A DNA stretch of 16,551 nucleotides from Rhizobacter sp. (lineage in GTDB: Bacteria > Pseudomonadota > Gammaproteobacteria > Burkholderiales > Burkholderiaceae). Positions within the stretch are counted from its first letter, which is position 1. Each line of letters opens with the position of its first letter. The stretch spans positions 1 through 16,551 of the forward strand of contig JACMKW010000103.1 in assembly GCA_014379885.1 (NCBI GenBank). Reading direction: 5' to 3'. Below are positions 6,723 to 13,809 of the stretch, piece by piece. The translations under genes were made by a program, and so were the position numbers. Below the pieces are notes generated by a model. It did not search any database, was not told the DNA's origin, and worked only from the letters and a program-made list of their open reading frames with translations.

Positions 6723-7970
6723 ATGATGCCGCAAATGAATTTCCCGTCCCCGTTCAAGCTCGGTTGGAGGGCGCGCCTGACCGAGCTGCTGGGCACGCTG
6801 CAGCACTGGCCCTGGCTCGACACGTTGCGCACCCTGCGGCAGCGTTTTCGCGAAGACCGCCTGGGCCTCACGGCCGGCAGCCTCACCTTCACCACGCTGA
6901 TCTCTCTGGTGCCACTGGTCACGGTGATGCTGGCCTTGTTCACCGCCTTCCCCATGTTCTACAAGTTCCAGGACGCCTTGCAAAAGTACTTTCTGCAAGC
7001 CCTGGTGCCCGACACCATCGCGCGCCCGGTGCTGGGTGCGCTCACGCAGTTCGCGAGCAAGGCCAACCGCCTGGGCAGCGTCGGTCTGGTGATCTTGGTG
7101 TTCACCGCTGTGGCGCTGATGCTCACCATCGACCGCACGCTCAACAACATCTGGCGTGTACCCAAGCCTCGGCCCATCGCACAGCGAGTGCTTGTGTATT
7201 GGGCCGCCGTCACGCTGGGCCCCCTGCTGCTGGGGGTGAGCCTCACCTTCACGTCTTACGCCATTTCTGCCAGCAAGGGTTTTGTGACCGACTTGCCTGG
7301 CGGCGTGAGCTTTTTGCTCAGCACGTTGCAGTTCCTGTTGCTGTCAGCTGCGATGGCGGGCTTGTTTCACTACGTGCCCAACACCAATGTGCAGTGGCGC
7401 CACGCGCTGGCGGGCGGGGTGTTCGTGTCGGCGGGCTTCGAGTTGGCCAAGCGCGGGCTGGGCTGGTATCTCAGCAGCGTGCCTACCTACACCAATGTGT
7501 ATGGTGCATTCGCCACGGTGCCGATTCTGCTGATCTGGATCTATCTTGGCTGGGTGATCGTGTTGCTGGGCGCCGTGATGGCGGCCTATGCACCCAGCCT
7601 GCAGATGCGCGTGGTGCGCCGGCCCAACGTACCAGGCTACCGCTTTCAGTTGGTGGTCGGCATGCTGCGCGAGCTGGCGCAGGCCCGCACGTTGAGCACG
7701 CACGGCCTGAGTGCGGAGCAGTTGTCAGAGACCATGCGCACCGACCCGTTGCAGATCGAGCCGCTGCTCGACACCTTGGTCGCCATCGACTGGGTGGGCC
7801 GGCTCGACGAAGAAGGTGGCGCGCGTTACGTGCTGCTGTGTGCCCCTGAAGCCACACCGGCGCAGCCGCTGCTCGCCCGGGTCTTGCTCGACCCCGCGCC
7901 CTCGCTGCATGGCTTTTGGCAGCAAGCGGGGTTCGCCGAGATGACGCTGCAGGACTTGATCAAGAACTAG
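6723..7970 (+). CDS. YihY/BrkB family inner-membrane protein
   Basis: This is a 415-residue protein of the YihY/virulence-factor-BrkB family. The opening DRLGLTAGSLTFTTLISLVPLVTVMLALF and the later HYVPNTNVQWRHALAGGVFVSAGFELAKRGLGWY and VYGAFATVPILLIWIYLGWVIVLLGA segments are diagnostic. About six membrane helices span residues 45-300. A soluble C-terminal extension of roughly 110 residues resembles the winged-helix-like tail seen on many longer members. Function is debated; older links to RNase BN were withdrawn for this family. A purine-rich GAGGAGGAAG (6701-6710) precedes tandem ATGs at 6723 and 6726; ATG 6735 is also possible. The stop codon TAG forms part of the CTAG that borders the palindromic element downstream. 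Confidence 0.93.
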   Translation: MMPQMNFPSPFKLGWRARLTELLGTLQHWPWLDTLRTLRQRFREDRLGLTAGSLTFTTLISLVPLVTVMLALFTAFPMFYKFQDALQKYFLQALVPDTIARPVLGALTQFASKANRLGSVGLVILVFTAVALMLTIDRTLNNIWRVPKPRPIAQRVLVYWAAVTLGPLLLGVSLTFTSYAISASKGFVTDLPGGVSFLLSTLQFLLLSAAMAGLFHYVPNTNVQWRHALAGGVFVSAGFELAKRGLGWYLSSVPTYTNVYGAFATVPILLIWIYLGWVIVLLGAVMAAYAPSLQMRVVRRPNVPGYRFQLVVGMLRELAQARTLSTHGLSAEQLSETMRTDPLQIEPLLDTLVAIDWVGRLDEEGGARYVLLCAPEATPAQPLLARVLLDPAPSLHGFWQQAGFAEMTLQDLIKN

Positions 7971-8137
7971 GGGCTGTTCACACTAAATGGGCACTCGCGG
8001 GCCCTTCGGGTGATCTCAGGAAAAGGCCGCCCTCATCGTTGCAAATGCTCGCTGTAGCAAGTGCTACAGCTGTGCTTTGCGCCTCGATGGCGGCCTCTTC
8101 CTGAGTCACGCGAGCTCCCATTTAGTTCGAACAGGCC
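7971..8137. mobile_element. Palindromic MITE-like element with CTAG flanks
   Basis: The 167-bp element is almost one long hairpin. Its ends align, flanks included, with 3 mismatches in 25: the left end starts CTAGGGGCTGTTC and the right end, read inward, CTAGGGCCTGTTC, and both reach ACTAAATGGG. Inside, CTCAGGAAAAGGCCGCC faces CTCAGGAAGAGGCCGCC, and the tip is GCTGTAGCA (8051-8059) against TGCTACAGC (8062-8070). The left arm carries about 13 extra bases, mostly GGCCCTTCGGG near 7998-8008. CTAG at 7967-7970 and 8138-8141 looks like a 4-bp target duplication, as IS5-group transposases make at YTAR. It encodes no transposase, so it would need a helper in trans. The family assignment is inference. 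It lies between convergent gene ends and could also act as a two-way terminator. Confidence 0.72.
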
Positions 8138-9414
8138 CTAGCAGTCGCTTCAGGAGCGAATGCCGCGCCACCGTGCGCCACCCGGTTCTTGCCCTGTCGT
8201 TTGGCTTCGTACATGGCTTCGTCGGCCATCTGCAGCAGCTTGAGCGGTTGTTGCGCATCAGTGGGTGCCAGCGCGTAGCCGATGCTTGCGCTCACCGGTT
8301 GCGCCGTCACGCCGCGCACCGCGTCGAGCATGTGCAAGGCGAGGGCATGGGCACCCGATTCGTCGCGCACGACGGCCAGCACCAGGAACTCGTCGCCACC
8401 AAAGCGAGCGACCGAGTCTTCGGCCCGCACTGCACTCTGAAGGGCCTGGGCCACGCCCACCAGCAGCGCGTCGCCCGCGCGGTGGCCCAGGCGGTCGTTC
8501 ACGGCCTTGAAGCCGTCGAGATCGACGAAGAACAGCGCCACGGGCACCTGGTCGGCGGTGGCGACCGCGGCTTCCAGGCGATCCATCATCGTGCGCCGGC
8601 TCAACACATCGGTCAGGGGATCGCGTTCGACGCTGCGCTTCAAGTTTTCCTGGCTCAGTGTGAGCTCGTGCACATCGACCGTCACGGTGTAGAGGCCCAC
8701 CACCGTGCCGTCGGCGTCGAAGTCGGGCACGTAGCTCGTGCGCACCCAGCGCGGTCCTTGTGTGGCGAGGTTGACGATGCGCGTGTACTGCACCGTCTTG
8801 CCTTCGAGCGCGCGCTCGAAATAGACCTTGTGCTCTTCCCAGCGCTTGGCACCACGCACGTCGCCGATGGGGCGGCCCAGCATTGCCGAGGGCGGCTGAC
8901 CGGTGGCCTCGATGTAGGCCTTGTTGACGAACTGCAGCACGAAGTGGCGGTCGACGTAGGTCAGCGGGTAGGGGATGTTTTCCGTGAAATGGCTCAAGCG
9001 CTGGCGGGCTGCGGCAAGTGCTTCGCGTTCCAGCACGTCTTGATGGATGTCGAACGCGATGGTGAACACACCCTCCACCGCCCCTTGCGCATCGGTGTCG
9101 GGGAACACCTGGATGCGCGCCCAGCGCCCCGGCTGGCCGTTGTGCGTGAGCCGGCGTTCGTAGTTGACGGTGCGGCCTTCGAACGCCTGCGTGAAAGCAG
9201 GTTCGGCCACCTGCCAGGCGGCGCTGCCGAACAGCTCTTGCAGCGTGCAGCCGAGCAGTTCGTCGCGCTGGCGGCCTGTCCAAGCAAGGTAGGGTGTGTT
9301 GCAGAACACCAGGCGGTTGTGCCTGTCCCAGCGGGCCATGGGCAGGTCAATGGCGTCGACCAGCCGCTCGATGTGAGCCAGACGTTGCTGGGGTGATGAA
9401 AGCGCGGCGTTCAT
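8122..9414 (-). CDS. Diguanylate cyclase with two PAS domains
   Basis: This 430-residue protein has two N-terminal PAS domains (about 15-127 and 138-252) and a C-terminal GGDEF domain (about 262-415). The catalytic RFGGDEF (GGDEF at 339-343) is intact, as are the metal-binding FFVDLDGFKAVND and the helix SIGYALAP...ADEAMYEAKRQGKN. The product-inhibition site RxxD (Arg330-Asp333) sits five residues before GGDEF. It would make cyclic di-GMP from two GTP in response to a ligand sensed by the PAS domains; no membrane segment is seen, so it is cytoplasmic. It lies 18 bp after the Mpo1-like gene and is probably co-transcribed. Its last residues and TAA stop come from the palindromic element; before insertion it would have ended two codons after Ala at a TGA inside yihY. 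Confidence 0.95.
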   Translation of the reverse strand: MNAALSSPQQRLAHIERLVDAIDLPMARWDRHNRLVFCNTPYLAWTGRQRDELLGCTLQELFGSAAWQVAEPAFTQAFEGRTVNYERRLTHNGQPGRWARIQVFPDTDAQGAVEGVFTIAFDIHQDVLEREALAAARQRLSHFTENIPYPLTYVDRHFVLQFVNKAYIEATGQPPSAMLGRPIGDVRGAKRWEEHKVYFERALEGKTVQYTRIVNLATQGPRWVRTSYVPDFDADGTVVGLYTVTVDVHELTLSQENLKRSVERDPLTDVLSRRTMMDRLEAAVATADQVPVALFFVDLDGFKAVNDRLGHRAGDALLVGVAQALQSAVRAEDSVARFGGDEFLVLAVVRDESGAHALALHMLDAVRGVTAQPVSASIGYALAPTDAQQPLKLLQMADEAMYEAKRQGKNRVAHGGAAFAPEATARACSN

Positions 9415-9432
9415 CGTTTGCCAAGGGCAGGT

Positions 9433-9756
9433 TCAGAGCCGAATCTTGCCGACCCAGATGTCCTTGTACATGACCCAATCTCCCATGAAACTGAACAGCG
9501 GTCGTTTGAATGACGCGGGCTTGTTCTTCTCGAACCCGAAGTGGCCGAGCCAGGCAAAACCGTAGCCGCACAGCAGGCCGAACAGCACAAAAATGGGCTG
9601 CCCCCGCATCACAGCCGTCAACAGGCAGAGCAACGCAAGAGTCGAGCCCACGAAGTGCAGCCGTCGGCAGGTGCGATTGCTGTGTTCGCTCAAGTAGAAG
9701 GGGTAGAACTCGGCAAAAGTCTTGAGGGATTTGGGGTCTACGGCGCTGGTGTTCAC
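9433..9756 (-). CDS. Mpo1-like (DUF962) family protein
   Basis: This encodes about 107 residues with the DUF962/Mpo1 pattern: TFAEFYPFYLSEHSNRTCRRLHFVGSTL, two hydrophobic segments (LALLCLLTAVMRG, FVLFGLLCGYGFAWLGHF), then FEKNKPASFKRPLFSFMGDW. The histidines in SEHSNR, RRLHF and LGHF match positions that bind iron in yeast Mpo1, a 2-hydroxy fatty acid dioxygenase; the bacterial role is not established. GTG 9756 is preferred: GGAG stands six bases upstream and VNTSAVDPKSLKTF fits the family's N-terminus. ATG 9789 is possible but would add MNYAHFCPEQP, which is a hydrolase remnant read in another frame. The cyclase gene follows by 18 bp. Confidence 0.88.
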   Translation of the reverse strand: MNTSAVDPKSLKTFAEFYPFYLSEHSNRTCRRLHFVGSTLALLCLLTAVMRGQPIFVLFGLLCGYGFAWLGHFGFEKNKPASFKRPLFSFMGDWVMYKDIWVGKIRL

Positions 9757-9767
9757 AGGCTGCTCCG

Positions 9768-9853
9768 GGCAAAAATGAGCGTAGTTCATTCAACACCCCG
9801 TCGGGCGTGGCTCCCATCAGGGATTGCCCGGCGGGCGTGTAACGCAGTTGGCA
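9768..9853 (-). pseudogene. Relic of an alpha/beta-hydrolase C-terminus
   Basis: Read on the minus strand this segment gives YTPAGQSLMGATPDGVL followed by NELRSFL. It aligns without gaps to the end of the intact alpha/beta hydrolase nearby (LPSGHALMSEAPDGVL, EGIRSFL), with about 13 of 26 residues identical. The two DNA stretches (about 9771-9850 and 10571-10652) share runs such as CAACACCCCGTC and CATCAGGG. The catalytic-histidine position is Gln here, and no start, fold core or proper stop remains. It is therefore a fragment of a duplicated or recombined hydrolase gene. The relation to the intact copy is my own alignment by eye. Confidence 0.65.
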
Positions 9854-9995
9854 AATGGCCCACGCGTCGGAGGGTGTCGCTACGGGTTGCACCTAGCTGT
9901 CAATCGATAACCCCTATGTCGAAACGCCGAGTTTCCAGCCCCGCGTGGCGCGGCATGTCGTTACGCTGGCGACTTCTGTCTGGAAAGGTGAACGC

Positions 9996-10550
9996 GTGGA
10001 GCTGAAATACGCATCGATCCTCGTGGCGGCTGTGACACTCAGCGTGAGTTGCTGGTGGTTGACCGGCGCGAAGACGGCATCGGTCGTGAGTGATCCCTCG
10101 TCCATCAGGTTGGCGCATACCAAGCCACGCACGGCAGCTATTGCGGCAGGCCAAGAGCCGAAGGCAATCGAGCCGGTGTTGGTGGCTCCAGAAGCGCAAG
10201 CTGAAGCCCCCGTTCCCCACGCGAGTGCGCTGGTCGAGCTCGATGTTCAGGTGCGGCTGGCGTCCGTGCTGCCTGCCTGGGCAGCCGAGCGAAACCTGCA
10301 TGCCGACGTGTCGGCCGCTGACCCCAGTGCGAGCATCAAGACCATTGCCTGTGCGACCCATTTTTGCCGCGTCGACATTGCCCGCAGTGGGCCGGACTCG
10401 CCGGCCACCTTTCTCGACAAACTGGCCGATCAATTCAACAACGGATCAGCGGCGCTGTTCAGGCCTGCCGACGGTGATGTTCGTGACACCGTCATGTACT
10501 TCATGGACACGACCGCTTCATTGCAAGACGGCAACGCCAGCGTGGAGTGA
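9996..10550 (+). CDS. Hypothetical exported or membrane-anchored protein with a Cys pair
   Basis: I do not recognise this 184-residue protein. From GTG 9996, chosen for GGAAAGG at 9982-9988, the N-terminus VELKYASILVAAVTLSVSCWWLTGA forms a signal anchor or signal peptide; the Cys is not in a clean lipobox. A low-complexity Ala/Pro linker (about 30-78) leads to a compact domain. That domain holds IKTIACATHFCRVDI (Cys119 and Cys124, likely a disulfide in the periplasm) and FLDKLADQFNNGSAALFRPADG, ending acidic. GTG 9945 would add 17 residues. It stands alone on the plus strand, ending 2 bp before the convergent hydrolase stop. It separates the intact hydrolase from the hydrolase relic and may have arrived between them. 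Confidence 0.65.
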   Translation: MELKYASILVAAVTLSVSCWWLTGAKTASVVSDPSSIRLAHTKPRTAAIAAGQEPKAIEPVLVAPEAQAEAPVPHASALVELDVQVRLASVLPAWAAERNLHADVSAADPSASIKTIACATHFCRVDIARSGPDSPATFLDKLADQFNNGSAALFRPADGDVRDTVMYFMDTTASLQDGNASVE

Positions 10551-10552
10551 GC

Positions 10553-11374
10553 TCAGAGCGGACTTCGCTCAAGAAATGAGCGGATGCCTTCCAACACCCC
10601 GTCTGGTGCCTCGCTCATCAGGGCGTGACCGGATGGCAGGGTGACGCAATCAGCCCGCAATGCCGTCGCCAGTGCGGCGCTGCTCTTGAGCGGTGTCATC
10701 TGGTCATCGCGGCCAAGGATCAATCGTGTCGGGCAGAGCAGCCTTGCCGCGGCTTCCAGGCCGCCCGCATACGCATCGCACACCAGAAAGTCGTGGTGGA
10801 ACAGGTTGCCGTGGCCCGCAGCTGCGTAGGCCGACTGCATCCGCCGCATCAGCGCTCGGTTGCCCCCGTGCAGCCAGAACCCTGGCGCAGGCGCCGAGGG
10901 CTTGGCGGCGAGCGTGGAATGCGAGAACGCGTTCACCATGTCGATGGCCTTGAGCGGCTCGTTGATCGCGGTGGCGAGCAAGGTGGGCGACACCTTCATC
11001 GGGAAAGTGCTGCCCACCATCACCAATTGCGTAGCGCGCTCGCCCAGTTGGGCTGCGGCCTCCAATGCGATCAGCGAGCCCATGCTGTGGCCGATGAGAG
11101 CGGCGCACCGCACTCCGGCTGCCGCCAACAGGTCGATCACCCAGCGCGCCGCGGCCTCCACGCTGGCGAGAGCCGGGCCAGCGCTGCGGCCATGGCCGGG
11201 CAGATCGACCGCGAGCACCGCATGGCCATGGTGGGCCAGAGCGCGTGTTTGCAGGCCCCACACGCTGTGGTCGTGCATGGCGCCGTGGATGAACACCACC
11301 ACCGGCAGTGACGCATCGAAAGCCTTGCCACCGGTGTAGGCATAGGCCTCGCGGCCGTTGACGTTCAACTCCAT
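10553..11374 (-). CDS. Alpha/beta-fold hydrolase
   Basis: This is a 273-residue single-domain alpha/beta hydrolase. It shows the oxyanion-hole motif VVVFIHGAMHDHSVW, the turn LAVDLPGHGRS, the nucleophile elbow GHSMG (Ser97), the acid in LILGRDDQMTP (Asp223 or 224) and the catalytic His in LPSGHALMSEAP (His250), so the triad is complete. It is cytoplasmic with no signal peptide; ester, lactone or C-C bond substrates are all possible and the real one cannot be read. ATG 11374 overlaps the metY stop (TGATG), so translation is coupled to metY. A decayed copy of its C-terminus lies about 700-800 bp downstream. Confidence 0.93.
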   Translation of the reverse strand: MELNVNGREAYAYTGGKAFDASLPVVVFIHGAMHDHSVWGLQTRALAHHGHAVLAVDLPGHGRSAGPALASVEAAARWVIDLLAAAGVRCAALIGHSMGSLIALEAAAQLGERATQLVMVGSTFPMKVSPTLLATAINEPLKAIDMVNAFSHSTLAAKPSAPAPGFWLHGGNRALMRRMQSAYAAAGHGNLFHHDFLVCDAYAGGLEAAARLLCPTRLILGRDDQMTPLKSSAALATALRADCVTLPSGHALMSEAPDGVLEGIRSFLERSPL

Positions 11375-12672
11375 CACACAGCCTTCAGCGCGGCTTTCAG
11401 CGCGCGCGACAGGTCGTCGATCAGATCGTCGGCATCTTCCAGGCCGATCGACAGCCTGATCGTGCCTTGTGTGATGCCGGCTTGCGCGAGCGCCGCGTCG
11501 TCCATGCGGAAATGCGTGGTCGATGCGGGGTGAATCACCAACGAGCGGCAGTCACCCACATTCGCCAAGTGCGAGAACACCTTCAACGCCTCGATGAATG
11601 CTTTGCCCTGCGTGCGGTTGCCCTTGAGGTTGAAGCTGAAGACCGAGCCACAGCCGCGAGGCAGCAGCTTGGCGGCGAGCGCGTGGCTCGGGTGGCCGGG
11701 CAGTTCGGGGTAGCCCACGCTCTCGACCATCGCGTGCGAGACCAGGTGCGCCACCACCTTGCGCGCATTGCTCACATGCCGCTCCATGCGCAGCGACAGC
11801 GTTTCAATGCCTTGCAGAATCAACCACGCCGTGTGCGGGCTCATGCAGGCGCCGAAGTCGCGCAGCCCCTCGCGGCGCGCGCGCAGCAAGAAGGCACCGA
11901 CCGTGCTCTCTTCGCTGAACACCATGTTGTGAAAGCCTGCATAGGGTTGGTTCAGTTCGGGGAATCGAGAAGACGAGTTCCAGTCGAACTGGCCGCTGTC
12001 GACCAACACGCCACCGACCACGGTGCCGTGCCCACTCAGGAACTTGGTGGCCGAGTGGTAGACCAGGTCGGCCCCATGGTCGAAGGGTTTGATGAGGTAA
12101 GGCGAAGTGAGGGTGGAGTCGACCAGCAGCGGCAGGCCATGCTCGTGCGCGAGAGTGCTGATCGTGGGGATGTCTAGCACGTCCAGCCCGGGGTTGCCGA
12201 GCGTTTCACCAAACAGCAGCTTCGTCTCGGGCCGGATGGCGGCGCGCCAGCCGTCGATATCGCCAGGCTTGACGAAGGTGGTGCTGATGCCGAAGCGCGC
12301 CAGTGTGTAGTGCAAGAGGTTGTGCGAGCCGCCATACAGCGCGCTGCTGGAGACGATGTGCGAGCCCGCACCCGCCAGTGTGGCGATGGCCAGGTGCAGC
12401 GCGGCCTGGCCGCTGCTCGTGGCGATGGCGCCCACGCCGCCTTCGAGCGCTGCCACACGTTCTTCGAGCACGGCGGTGGTGGGGTTGGAGATGCGGCTGT
12501 ACACATGCCCCGAGCGCTCCATGTTGAACAACGCTGCAGCATGGTCGCTGCTCTCGAAGACAAAACTGGTGCTCAGATAAATGGGCACGGCACGCGCGCC
12601 GGTGGTCGGGTCGGGGCCCGCGCCAGCGTGCAGCGAGAGGGTGTCGAAACCGGGGTCTGAATAGCCAGGCAT
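11374..12672 (-). CDS. metY: O-acetylhomoserine sulfhydrylase / aminocarboxypropyltransferase
   Basis: The 432-residue PLP enzyme belongs to the Cys/Met-metabolism family and has MetY length (about 425-435, longer than MetB/MetC). It begins FDTLSLHAGAGPDPTTGARAVPIYLSTSFVF and contains YSRISNPT, SSGQAAL, ALYGGSHNLLHYTL and the PLP-binding Lys210 in YHSATKFLSGHG. The characteristic C-terminal region runs FSHLANVGDCRSLVIHPASTTH to RLSIGLEDADDLIDDL. It makes homocysteine from O-acetylhomoserine and sulfide in methionine synthesis. ATG 12672 is preceded by GGAGAG at good spacing, favoured over GTG 12675. It is coupled downstream to the alpha/beta hydrolase and divergent from the CBS-domain gene. 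Confidence 0.94.
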   Translation of the reverse strand: MPGYSDPGFDTLSLHAGAGPDPTTGARAVPIYLSTSFVFESSDHAAALFNMERSGHVYSRISNPTTAVLEERVAALEGGVGAIATSSGQAALHLAIATLAGAGSHIVSSSALYGGSHNLLHYTLARFGISTTFVKPGDIDGWRAAIRPETKLLFGETLGNPGLDVLDIPTISTLAHEHGLPLLVDSTLTSPYLIKPFDHGADLVYHSATKFLSGHGTVVGGVLVDSGQFDWNSSSRFPELNQPYAGFHNMVFSEESTVGAFLLRARREGLRDFGACMSPHTAWLILQGIETLSLRMERHVSNARKVVAHLVSHAMVESVGYPELPGHPSHALAAKLLPRGCGSVFSFNLKGNRTQGKAFIEALKVFSHLANVGDCRSLVIHPASTTHFRMDDAALAQAGITQGTIRLSIGLEDADDLIDDLSRALKAALKAV

Positions 12673-12698
12673 CACGTCTCTCCGGCGGAAATGCGTCT

Positions 12699-12726
12699 AT
12701 GACTCGCGGGCATTGTGGGCTATATT
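12699..12726 (+). promoter_or_regulatory. Candidate sigma70 promoter for the CBS-domain gene
   Basis: TATATT at 12721-12726 (5 of 6 to the -10 consensus) stands 16 bp after ATGACT at 12699-12704 (4 of 6 to the -35). A start around 12733 would leave a leader of about 23 bases holding the GGGAGA ribosome site. It lies in the 83-bp gap that also holds the metY promoter. Confidence 0.4.
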
Positions 12727-12755
12727 GACCCGTCACCTGCCACGGGAGATCACCC

Positions 12756-13229
12756 ATGAAAGTCGCAGACATTCTGCGTGTCAAAGGCGGCACGCTGTTC
12801 ACCGCATCCCCCGAACAGGCCCTCGGCGAAGCAGTCGATGCCATGGCCGAGCGAGACATCGGCTCGCTGGTGGTGATGGACCACGGCGAGCTGGTGGGCA
12901 TGCTGACTTTCCGCGAAGTCATCCAGGCCATCGTGAAAAACAGCGGCTCGGTCGGCAACACCACTGTGCGCAGCGTGATGGACGATCACCCGCTCACCTG
13001 CACCCCCGAAACCGAGATCGACGAAGTGCGCCGCATGATGCTGGAGCGCCATGCGCGCTACATGCCCGTGATGACACAGCGCACGTTGATGGGCGTGATC
13101 TCGTTCTACGACGTGGCGAAGGCCGTGGTTGACAGCCAAGACTTCGAGAACCGCATGCTCAAGGCCTACATCCGCGACTGGCCGGTCGAAGAGCAGCCGC
13201 GCGACGAGCAAACCTCCACGCCCAACTGA
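12756..13229 (+). CDS. CBS-domain pair protein
   Basis: This 157-residue protein is two CBS motifs and little else. CBS1 covers about residues 1-65 (MKVADILRVKGG...AVDAMAERDIGSLVVMDHGELVGMLTFREVIQAI) and CBS2 about 70-130 (VRSVMDDHPLTCTPETEIDEVRRMMLERHARYMPVM...GVISFYDVAKAV). Such stand-alone Bateman modules bind adenosyl ligands (AMP, ATP or S-adenosylmethionine) and may regulate partner enzymes. Divergence from metY makes a sulfur or methionine link attractive, but this is inference. GGGAGA lies seven bases before the ATG. An acidic/polar tail ends the protein, 36 bp before the convergent membrane-protein gene. Confidence 0.93.
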   Translation: MKVADILRVKGGTLFTASPEQALGEAVDAMAERDIGSLVVMDHGELVGMLTFREVIQAIVKNSGSVGNTTVRSVMDDHPLTCTPETEIDEVRRMMLERHARYMPVMTQRTLMGVISFYDVAKAVVDSQDFENRMLKAYIRDWPVEEQPRDEQTSTPN

Positions 13230-13265
13230 ACTCGTTTCCCGCGCCCGCCCTGGGCGATGAGAACG

Positions 13266-13706
13266 CTAAGGTTTGTCGCCCCGCAGAAAGCGCTCGCGCA
13301 GCGCCATCACGATGATCATGGCCACGCCGGTGGCGAGCCCGATGGCCAGGGTCGAGGCCACGCCTTTGCGGCCTGCTGAATGCGTGAGTTCGCGCAACAA
13401 GTCCATGCCCTGCAGGGCGGAGATGGCAACGATGCCGACGATGCAGGCGCCAGCCACGGCGGCCAGGGTCATCAACACCTGTGACAGCGTGCCGCGCTGA
13501 CAGTTGCCAGCGATCGTCAGCGCCAGCAACAAGGCGGCGGCGAACACCCCACTGACCATCAGGAAGTGGCCAAACGCGGCGAGAGACATGGCCGGCACGC
13601 ACCACAGGGCAGCCACGGCCATGGCGACAGCAAAGGCGAGCCCGACGCTGGGCCAATCCAGCCCGCGCATCAACGCTCTCAAAGGGGGCAGGTTGGTGTT
13701 TGTCAT
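13266..13706 (-). CDS. Hypothetical four-helix membrane protein
   Basis: I cannot place this 146-residue protein in a named family. It has four clear membrane helices: VGLAFAVAMAVAALWCVPAM, GHFLMVSGVFAAALLLALTI, SQVLMTLAAVAGACIVGIVA and ASTLAIGLATGVAMIIVMAL. Short charged ends follow (RERFLRGDKP at the C-terminus). A polar stretch, QGMDLLRELTHSAGRKG, separates helices 3 and 4. ATG 13706 is preferred to TTG 13736 because the longer form adds a non-hydrophobic lead with no better ribosome site. It is convergent with the CBS gene and divergent from aroC across a 151-bp gap. Function unknown. Confidence 0.75.
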   Translation of the reverse strand: MTNTNLPPLRALMRGLDWPSVGLAFAVAMAVAALWCVPAMSLAAFGHFLMVSGVFAAALLLALTIAGNCQRGTLSQVLMTLAAVAGACIVGIVAISALQGMDLLRELTHSAGRKGVASTLAIGLATGVAMIIVMALRERFLRGDKP

Positions 13707-13809
13707 GAGGGCCGATTTTGACGGGCTCGTTGGCAAGTTGGCTTACCGCCGGGATGCAAGCCACGCCCGCTCGGCGTTTATGGGGCAAACGAGGGGTGAG
13801 CGGCCCTCG

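Noticed and set aside
6509..7849. 446-codon plus-strand frame overlapping yihY
   Set aside because: Out-of-frame reading of the YihY gene, rich in Arg/His/Gly with none of the expected membrane helices.
7916..8104. Short plus-strand ORF crossing the yihY end and the palindromic element
   Set aside because: Its frame is accidental; most of it is hairpin DNA and no coding signal is seen.
8077..9396. 439-codon plus-strand open frame opposite the diguanylate cyclase
   Set aside because: Shadow of the cyclase; no recognisable domain, and it starts inside the palindromic element.
9887..9919. TTGCAC ... TATGTC as a promoter for the 9996 gene
   Set aside because: Spacing between the boxes does not fit sigma70 (too long for the better -10).
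9900..10433. 177-codon minus-strand frame opposite the 9996-10550 gene
   Set aside because: Composition is shadow-like and it lacks a ribosome site, whereas the plus frame has a strong Shine-Dalgarno, a signal anchor and a Cys pair.
13230..13265. GCCC/GGGC symmetry between the CBS gene and the convergent membrane-protein gene as a terminator
   Set aside because: The stem is only 4-5 bp with no workable loop and no T-run.
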